From Pigoraptor vietnamica (taxonomy: Eukaryota; Opisthokonta; Filasterea): a DNA stretch of 14,425 nucleotides. The notes under the pieces were generated by a model. That model saw only the letters and a program-made list of their open reading frames with translations. It did no database searches and was not told the origin of the DNA. Location of the stretch: contig CALSCQ010002024.1 in assembly GCA_943704525.1 (NCBI GenBank), forward strand, positions 1 to 14,425. Reading direction: 5' to 3'. Positions 1 to 8,255 of the stretch are shown here, piece by piece (positions within the stretch are counted from its first letter, which is position 1; the number at the start of each line of letters is the position of its first letter). A program made the translations under genes and the position numbers.

Positions 1-2
1 CA

Positions 3-77
3 TATCGACCTGCAGGGCGAACGGTCAACACATGGCATGCACCGCTGTCGAGCGGAAATTGCGGGAAGGGGTTGGCG
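3..77 (+). CDS. Possible upstream exon of the zinc-finger gene (tentative)
   Basis: The frame beginning at base 3 is open and ends at a GTGCGC donor (intron would start at 78), the donor type seen elsewhere in this window. It ends in phase 0, which fits the phase-0 acceptor at 475-476 (exon from 477). The 25 residues include one Cys but no recognisable motif. The alternative is that this stretch is noncoding and the gene starts at the ATG at 417. Only phase agreement and the donor support it. Confidence 0.2.
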
Positions 78-138
78 GTGCGCTGGGAACATAACAGGGT
101 GGAGCTGACGTTGCCCCCGAAACTTCTCTGTACCCACA

Positions 139-335
139 TGCAGCACATGCGCGCACATGCACACGCACACACACGCACCTGCACACGCACACACACACGC
201 ACACATGCACACGCACACACGCACACATGCACACGCACACACGCACACATGCACACGCACATGCACACGCACACACATGCACATGCACAGGCACACGCAC
301 ACACACACGCACATACACGTACACACGCACCCACA
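139..335. repeat. Compound CA-rich microsatellite (acac/gcac/atgcac)
   Basis: About 200 bases of imperfect alternating purine-pyrimidine sequence made from CA, GCAC and ATGCAC units on the plus strand. It lies either in the first intron of the zinc-finger gene or just upstream of it. Long histidine/threonine-rich frames across it are products of the repeat and not genes. Confidence 0.9.
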
Positions 336-416
336 GACACAGGCAGACATACACGACACCCCCTTGCACCACACTCTCACACACAAACCGACACGGGAGA
401 CTGAAATTATGCCCAC

Positions 417-1331
<915 letters not shown>

Positions 1332-1730
1332 ATGAATGTCGGCGTCCCTCGCTGTCTGCATGTTCGCACAAAGCACCCTGGCTTCGGAAAGAGAACACGC
1401 GACCAGAAAGAGAACACGCGAGTGTGTTTTGCAAACGCTGGTGTGAATCGAACTGATAGTGATCCGCGAAGGGTCGGTATTAGGCTTGGTTGTACTGCCG
1501 TCATACAAATTTGTAAAGTCGGCATAAATGACAGCTCGTGAACGAGCGTATTCGCCGCTGAAAGCCCAGAGAACAGCGAAACTCCTAAGCCATTTCTGAC
1601 TTTCCGATAAAAGTTTTGATTTCACCACACGCAAATGCAGCGACGCGGCAACGCACACGCAGAGAGAGAAAACAAGCAGCGCAGAGGGCGCTGAGATAGG
1701 GCGTACAAACGACAGGCCCACACCGAGCCC
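1332..1730. other. Convergent intergenic region
   Basis: This 399-bp stretch lies between the stop codons of the plus-strand zinc-finger gene and the minus-strand merlin/ERM gene, so it should hold both 3' UTRs. I see no AATAAA on either strand. Apart from a 16-bp direct repeat at 1387-1421 I see no other structure and no supported gene. Confidence 0.6.
1387..1421. repeat. 16-bp direct repeat, period 19
   Basis: The 16-base word GAAAGAGAACACGCGA occurs at 1387-1402 and again at 1406-1421, separated by CCA. It lies about 55 bp after the zinc-finger stop codon, in the presumed 3' UTR. Confidence 0.9.
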
Positions 1731-3167
1731 TCAGAGGTTCTCGAAGAACGCGATGCGCTCCTTGGCCGTTCCCTTTTTGATCATCCGCAGTGTCTTGTAC
1801 TTGTTGGCCGTGCCGTGGCTGAGGTTCAGCTGGTCCCCAAAGCTGTCGCTCAAGTCGCCCGCAGCCATGTTCTTCTTCAGCTTCTCCATCTCCTTCCGCA
1901 TGTTGTCCAGCTGCCGCGCGAGCGCCTCGTTGCGCGCAATGTACGCCTCCCGCTCCTCCTCGATGCGCGCCGCAAGCTCCTCCAAATCCTTGTCCGACGT
2001 CAGCTCGGCCTTCTTCTCTACCGTCTTCTCGTCCTCCGCGACGGCCTCCACCTTCGGCGCGGCTGCGTGGCGGGCGGGCGCGGGCTCTTGCACGCTGCGG
2101 CGGCGCACTTCCTGCCGCATGTCCGACGCAAACTCCTCTGCCTCGCGTGCGCGCGTGGACATTTCCGCGGCGGCGGCGGTGACCTCCTTGATGCGCTCCT
2201 CAAGCGCCGCCTTTTCCGACTGCGTCTTGGCAACCGTCGCGAGGACACGCGCCTTCTCCTCCTGCGCGTGACACGGCAGTTGTGTGAGCTCTCAAGGGAC
2301 AGCGCTGGTGTGGCTGATGCATGCGAGACGTGGGTGTGCACGCAGAGTAAAAGCAGAGAGGCATGCGGCACGCACAACAGCACGCACGCACGCACGACAC
2401 TCACCTCGGCCTCCTGTGCCTTGCGTGCGAGCAGGAGAGCCTCTTCGGTCGCAATCTTCGCTTTCTCCGCAAACAGTTCGGCCGTCTCCTCCGTGCGATG
2501 CAGTGCCTGTACGAAATGGGCAACGGTAAGAGGGAAGTGGAATGAGCCGTGAGTCATGGTCGAAGAGAACACAGATCTCAACGAGGACAAAGGCAACGCA
2601 CGCGCCCAACGAGCACATCCACGCGACCAAACTAGCGTCCCCTCCCTGAAGCAGTTTTCTCGCATCCACATCCACACTGCTGCCACGCACCTCCTGTGCC
2701 AGGCGGGCCTGCTCCTCCGCGCGCCGCACGCGCTCTTCGAGCTCCTTCTTGTCCTTCTCTGCCGTCTCACGGGCGTTGCGCTCGGCGACGAGGCGGTCGC
2801 GCTCGGCCTACACACACGGCATCAAGTTATGATCACACACAGAACACATACACACCGCACGTCCTCTTTCCCTCCCCTGTCTCTCTATCTGCGCGATGTT
2901 CCCATATTCGCACGCACAGAGCGCGGGGCATGTGGCACGCACCATCTTCTTTGCGATTTCGTTCTTGGCGGCGGCCTTCATCTGCTGCATTTCCATCGTG
3001 TCCGCGCGACGGCGGCGCATGTAGAGCTCGTGGTTGCCGATGCACAGCTGGAGGATGCGCTTGTTGATGCGAAGCCGAGGGGCGATCATGATGAAGTCGG
3101 GGGACTTCTTGTCGACCGTCTTGATCACGAACTTCTTGTCGCTGCTCGTGCGTGCGTGCGTGCGTGC

Positions 3168-3202
<35 letters not shown>

Positions 3203-4247
3203 GAAGAGGTTAGCTACATCACAGAGAGCATCCCCCATAGCATAACGCGAATGGCAGCCATAATACCACGATGCCCCCGTGAATCCCCACCTGAACGAGA
3301 TGTTCTGAATTTCGCTCCAGGGGAACGCAATCTTCGGCGACAGCTTCTGATTGTGCTCGTAGATGTTGAGGCCGGCTGCCTCAATGCCAAGCCACAGGTC
3401 CGTGCCCTTCTTGTTCTGCAGACGACAGCCCCGGTGAGCAGAACGCCGCGTTGTACTCTTTCACAGCTACTCCCCCCCCACACACACACACACACGTGCG
3501 CACACACTCACGCACACACACACACGCGCGCGCACCTTGATCTCAAAGTAGTTGATGCCGTACATCTCGAGGTCCTGCGCGATCTTCAGGTACTCGAGCT
3601 CCGCCTCAAAGCGCAGCATGTTCCGGTGCTCCTTCCACCACGCCGTGATGCGATCGACCCACATCTCCTCGGTCATCTTGAACTGCTCGATCACCCGCCG
3701 GGGGATCAGGCGACCGCTCGCAAGCAGGCCGTCGGGGAGCTGCGGAGGGAAACGTGTGATAGTGTCAGTGAGACAAGCGAACTGACCTGTTGCGGGTTTT
3801 GACAGGTATGTGCTCGGCAGAGGCGTGTGCGTGTGTGTGTGTGTGTGTGCGTGTGCGCGCGCAGAAGTAAGAAAACTATAATACAATATAGGACAGAGTG
3901 ACAATCGCAGAGAGCAGCAAAACACGGCGACGCACCTTCGCGCGGCCGTGGTCACCAAACTTTGCCTGCAGCGCATACGACGCGAGCAGGATGGACGTCT
4001 CCGGCGGGCAGTAGATCTCCTCGCTCAGAATGGCATCGCGGACCTGCACATTGCGAACGGCGAATCGTGAGGCGCACATTCACACGCAATGCAATTGCGC
4101 ATCCCGCACACTTCTCGCCAAAGCTTTGCTACATGTACACGAAAGGGAGCTCCAAACACGTCGACGCTGCACTTGCCCAATCGCAACGGCGCACACCCAC
4201 GACACACGATAACAAAGAGCTGCCGACCCAACATTAAATCGCAAGGG

Positions 4248-4286
<39 letters not shown>

Positions 4287-4863
4287 ACCTGCAAATACAC
4301 GAGGTGTTGCGTGTTCTCCTGGATGAGCTCCGACACGTCCTCGGGAAAGAATTTGACGCGAAATTTGAGCGGAATTGGGCTCTCTTTCGGAACGTCCTGG
4401 CTCGTTATCTGCGCACACGCACGCACCGTTATGCAGATACAAGGATCAGTCCGTCCGCATCCTCTGCGGTGCACCTCAGCCGCCAAATGGCGCAGACACT
4501 ACACACATACGCAGACACACGCATACGCCACGCACGCACAGACAAGCACGCACAAAGCAGACAGGGGCACGCACATACGCCACGCACGCACAAGCACGCG
4601 CAAAACAGACAGAGGCGCACTCACACGCACGACGCAGACAACACGAAACGCACCTTCTTTGCCATCTTGAGCCACGTCGTGTAACCCTTGTGGTCCACAT
4701 ACGTCAGGCCGAAGTACCAGTTCTCGCGGAGGCCGAGCGTCTTGATGACGAGGTCAAAGACCTGCTGGCCGGTGCTCGTCGCCTGCATTTCGTCGCGTCG
4801 TGAGTGACTGTGTTTCACGAACAAACTACACGCAGACACACAGACGCACACACATACATACAC

Positions 4864-4921
<58 letters not shown>

Positions 4922-5083
4922 CACACCGCCCGCCTCCCTCGCAGTAATTAGAAGACGGCACCACACATTATTTTTGAAAAAGGACCGACACAATGGCGGT
5001 AGATGGCCACTCACCGGTGCGCCAAACTCGAGCTCGGAGTCCATGGTCAGCACCTTGACCTTAATGTCCTTCGCCTGAAACAT
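1731..5083 (-). CDS. Merlin/ezrin-radixin-moesin family protein
   Basis: A membrane-cortex linker. The family's FERM domain binds phosphoinositides and membrane-protein tails, and the C-terminal tail binds the FERM domain or F-actin. Ten exons on the minus strand: 5083-5015, 4782-4654, 4408-4289, 4043-3936, 3739-3536, 3415-3291, 3141-2943, 2807-2691, 2506-2405 and 2261-1731. All junctions are GT-AG with matching phases, giving 567 residues, close to the usual 575-595. The FERM domain covers about residues 1-300 ([54 protein letters not shown]). An Ala/Glu/Lys-rich coiled coil runs from about 300 to 520. The tail is [20 protein letters not shown] then ENL. T548 matches the ERM regulatory threonine. 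The coil ([13 protein letters not shown]) and the AFFENL ending are merlin-like. The chosen ATG aligns with family starts and has A at -3, although the frame stays open upstream to 5194. Confidence 0.94.
3147..3202. repeat. TGCG then TG microsatellite at a splice acceptor
   Basis: On the plus strand TGCG units pass into TG units. The merlin/ERM gene is on the minus strand, so the transcript has a CA/GCAC tract ending a few bases before the acceptor of the exon at 3141. That acceptor therefore has almost no polypyrimidine tract. Confidence 0.93.
3479..3534. repeat. CA/CG alternating microsatellite at a splice donor
   Basis: Imperfect alternating repeat in the merlin/ERM intron 3416-3535. On the sense (minus) strand the donor GTGCGC itself begins the tract, which continues as GTGTGT and ends in a G-run near 3478. 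Confidence 0.92.
3824..3862. repeat. TG microsatellite in merlin/ERM intron
   Basis: TG-rich alternating tract on the plus strand, in intron 3740-3935. On the sense strand it reads CA and lies in the middle of the intron, upstream of a normal pyrimidine-rich acceptor (CCTCCGCAG). Confidence 0.9.
4248..4288. repeat. CA microsatellite continuous with a splice donor
   Basis: CA repeat on the plus strand in the merlin/ERM intron 4044-4288. On the sense strand the intron begins GTGTGTGTTTGTGTG, so the 5' splice site is the first unit of the repeat. Confidence 0.93.
4522..4619. repeat. Two-copy minisatellite, period about 52 bp
   Basis: The 19-base word CATACGCCACGCACGCACA occurs at 4522-4540 and 4574-4592, each followed by a related segment (AGCACGC..CAAA.CAGACAG). 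The second copy lacks a GACA. It lies wholly inside the merlin/ERM intron 4409-4653. Confidence 0.85.
4866..4919. repeat. Perfect (CA)27 microsatellite
   Basis: Uninterrupted CA repeat of 54 bases in the first merlin/ERM intron (4783-5014). It reads (TG)n on the sense strand and lies mid-intron. Confidence 0.97.
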
Positions 5084-5744
5084 TTTTGCGAAGGGGGGGA
5101 GTGCCTCCCGTCCACACACACGAAGATGCACTAAGAAGTAACCGCCAAGCACCCCGCAGGTGGGGAAGTGAGCGTCCTCGTCAGCGCAGAGGACCTACGG
5201 AGACACAGACGCGTGAAAGAGGGTGAGATGGAGTCACATCAAATTGCTGACGGAAAAACGACGCAGAGATTTCACCCACCACTAGCCAAGAAAGCAGCGC
5301 AGAGCACGCTCGCACAATGGGCACACCAATGCAGCGGAATGCGCTAATGGGCGAAGGAGAGAAGAGGCGAGGAGATGGGACACTGCGAGGGCTTGCCACT
5401 CTGAACAAAATGCTCACACACAATTTTGCCCAATTTGAGCACTCCCTTCGAAATGTGTCCAGTGGACACTTGGACTGACATCGGACAAATTAATGTGAAA
5501 GTTGGCAAAAAATTTAAAAAATATGGTGACAGCTCAAATTGACGACACCAACTTGTTACTCCAGATGGACGACGTTACTCGCACACGAAAGCAGTGCGAA
5601 CCGCGCAGTTTGTATTGGTTCATCTCTCGGCGCACTGTAGGCAATATACAACTTTGAGACAACGACCCGCTGTGCCGGACAGCCGACGGCCAACACCAAT
5701 GAACCCATTAGAGAGACAGCGCAAAAAAGGGACATGTCGCACTG
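5084..5744. other. Region upstream of merlin/ERM and downstream of ADO
   Basis: A 661-bp stretch between two minus-strand genes, so it should contain the ADO 3' UTR and the merlin/ERM promoter and 5' UTR. The merlin/ERM frame stays open upstream of its ATG to 5194. A CCGTAG sequence that could act as an acceptor borders it at 5195-5200, so a 5' UTR or N-terminal exon upstream is possible. An A/T-rich stretch lies at about 5506-5524, with a nested inverted repeat at 5431-5541. I see no further gene. Confidence 0.55.
5431..5541. repeat. Inverted repeat enclosing a perfect palindrome
   Basis: CAATTTGAGC at 5431-5440 is the exact reverse complement of GCTCAAATTG at 5532-5541. Between them lies GTGTCCA-G-TGGACAC at 5455-5469 (7-bp arms, one-base centre) and an A/T-rich run at 5506-5524. 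The block is about 350-460 bp upstream of the merlin/ERM ATG, where a promoter could lie. A dimeric factor site or the remnant of a small element are both possible. Confidence 0.75.
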
Positions 5745-7166
5745 CTAAATTTCGTGCGGAAGCACAACGGGAGGTCCCTGGTAGCGCGTTTCCGCGACGT
5801 AGTACTCGGGCGGTGTCGGTGCCTTCACTAGCCACTTGAGTTCCTTGTGCTTCAATTGCTCGCGGACTGGATGAAAGGGAATTGTCAGCATTCAACAATA
5901 AGCGTCAACAGCCTATGCATGGCACCAGAGCAACGCAACCGGTGAAGGGAACTCACAGTGGGGGTCCAACGTCGCAAACACCGTCTTGGCCTCCTCCGCG
6001 TATTCCTCCACGGGGACTTCCTGAAATGGAGACGTCATGTGAGCCTCCGTTCGGCAAAACAGTCCGAAGACCACACAGCGACGGATATAATCGCACACGT
6101 ACGTGCTAACCGCACCAGTCTAAATAGGCAAGTGTCCACATGCCGAACTAAGAAACAAGCTGAGCGGGTCGCCACCTGATAAAACGAGCAGTCGCGCCCT
6201 TCGTCCGCAGAGTAAGGGGGGCTCAGAATGTCCAAAAATGCAGTGTTTGTAAGCGCGCGTATTGTGTGCACGTTCCCATTCTGTGGACGCAAAGCGGTTG
6301 CGAAGTGTGAGCAGGTCGAAAGGTAAAATACTCAAGTGGGATCGAGAGAGCGAGAAAGACAGGACGGGCGCTCACACTCCATCCGCGCGATAGATTGCAA
6401 AAGCGGCCGCAGTGGGAAGGACGCACACGCGAGTCACATGGAAGCGGGGTCCCACAACGCACCGAATTCGGGTACAGCACGTGCGTCCGCGACGACGCGT
6501 CAAACGCAAGCTGGAACGCGAGGCACGCGAGCTTGTTTGTGGGCGCGCGGTGGAAGAGCCACTTTGGAAGAACCGAAGGCGGAATTCCGGTCTCAATCCA
6601 GTCAAACGAACGCGACTCGAGGCGGCCGAGGAGCACTTTGCTGCGGACGCAAGTGGCGTAGGGCATCAGACACGCCCCTCTCGCGCGTGTCGAAAGAGGA
6701 AACCCCAAAAGCACTCACAAGCGACGCACGTGTGCATGTGGCACGTAATAAACACAAGTCCATGCGGGCGCACACTTGCACACAACTGCGCGCGCTCACC
6801 TGAACACAGTCATGGCTGGGTGGTCGTGGAGTGGGATTTGGCCGCCCGCCTTCACCATAAACACGCCCATGTTGAACTCGGGGCAGCCAAAGATGTGCGC
6901 ATACGTCACAAGTGCGGGGAGACTGTCAAAGTTGGTCGGCACGCGGAGGTCGCCCGGGGTGAGCATGTCCATCTGCAAGCGCGCCGCATGATGCCATTCA
7001 GAGGGCGAAAAACAATCAATCACGCAAACCGCAAGTCTCGAAGTCACAAAGCAACGGCACACACCATCTGGCGCAGTGTCTCGACGTGATTTGGCCGCAA
7101 CGCCGTCCCATTGGCAGATCGGAACGCCAGCATCGCCTGCTGGGCGATGCGCTGCACGAGCGGCAT
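5745..7166 (-). CDS. ADO: Cysteamine / N-terminal cysteine dioxygenase (ADO/PCO family)
   Basis: Family members are non-haem Fe(II) enzymes that add O2 to a thiol: cysteamine to hypotaurine, or an N-terminal Cys to its sulfinic acid, which feeds the Arg/N-degron pathway. Six minus-strand exons: 7166-7065, 6972-6800, 6640-6463, 6280-6176, 6020-5957 and 5866-5745. All junctions are GT-AG with matching phases, giving 247 residues (human ADO about 270). The likely iron ligands are H83 and H85 in IPLHDHP and H156 in NGNVHTI. Other hallmarks are SKVLLGRLESRSFDW, AFLDILSPPY, DEGRDC and the terminal YQGPPVV. No signal peptide is seen, so it is probably cytosolic. The start MPLVQRIAQQA matches the human N-terminal pattern, but -3 is C and the frame stays open upstream without ATG. 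F184 replaces the human cross-linking Tyr222 next to C182. The function is confident; the in vivo substrate is unknown. Confidence 0.92.
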
Positions 7167-8255
7167 GTGCGGCACCGACGTTGCGTAGCCGAGCCGAGAG
7201 ATGGCAGGAGCGCTCACAGTGCGCTGAATATTGACCGCTATCGACGGGTTCGAAAGCACCTGTTCCGCGCCAAAGTGGCCGTTTGCGGGCTGAACGACCG
7301 ACTTGCACGAGGCGAGGCGTGTGCGTACGTTGCGGTGCGCGCAGTACGGCTCGTCCGCAAGGGCATCCACGCCCTCGTGCCCCTCGGGACACTCGGCGTC
7401 GCTGTCCTCGAACAGATCCGTCTTCGCTAGGCGCACACGGGCGCCGTTAGGGACCACAGAGCGTCAGGAAGTCCCCGGCAGCCGCCCGGCTGGGCAGAAA
7501 CTGATGGGAGGCGTCAGCACACCATGGACACGGGGTGCAACTCAAGTGCGATCGGGCCGCAACGCACAGAAGTCCCGGAGAGTGAGGAGTGTCAGCGTCG
7601 TGGGCGGCGTGTCACGCGTGCCGTGGGGGAGGAGGAAGGAAGTTGGTTGCGGGTGAATCGTAGGCGATTATTATTGTAACGGGTTCGCTCACACTGGCAT
7701 CGTCAGTTCTGTGAGCATGACCGCCCGGATGTAGATTGAGCGCCCACCCCGGATGCAACCACTAGGTTTACGACTTCAATCCCCCAAAGTGCTTCAACCG
7801 TTCGTGTGACGGGCAGTTGCTTATGGCATGCTCCTAAGCACTTATATGGCATTACTCCTGTTGTGGATCGTGGCGAGCAAGGAAGACAATCGCCGGGCAT
7901 CCATCACCGAGACCTTCGTTTTTCAGAATTCAAGCAGCTGATAAGTTGAAGCAAGAACTAGATTGTGCCCGATCTTTTATCCGTATGTACAGCAACCAGG
8001 CCCTTCAACACGCACGCCACGCACGCAGTCAAGCAGGGATCAACGGAAAGGAAGTTAATACGTGATCGCCCGCCAAAAAATAGCTTAAAGTAAGCGCGGC
8101 ACTGAGCGCCCCTTTCGAAATGGCCCGTGCTCTGCCCGGCCGCCCACACACGCACGCACGCGCGCGCAGCAAGCACCCTATCAACAACGTTCAGAAACGA
8201 CGCGAGGCACTCCTCCCATCCCCGGCGCCCTCAAACTTGCTCGCAAGCGGCACAC
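7167..8255. other. Region upstream of ADO and downstream of the LEA-like gene
   Basis: A 1,089-bp stretch between two minus-strand genes. At 7167-7463 the ADO frame stays open with no ATG, preceded by an in-frame TGA at 7464-7466. This may be 5' UTR or part of an exon: a CCTAG acceptor-like site precedes 7426 in fitting phase. The rest (7467-8255) should hold the ADO promoter and the LEA-like 3' UTR. I see no canonical poly(A) signal, tRNA, or supported gene there. Confidence 0.5.

Noticed and set aside
5084-5194. N-terminal extension of merlin/ERM in the open frame before its ATG
   Set aside because: Family proteins begin close to the chosen Met, the upstream peptide matches nothing in the family, and an in-frame TAG lies at 5195-5197. 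It could be coding only if an unproven exon splices in there.
7238-7252. GGGTTCGAAAGCACC resembling a tRNA B-box
   Set aside because: No A-box, acceptor stem or cloverleaf can be made around it, and it lies opposite the open upstream frame of ADO.
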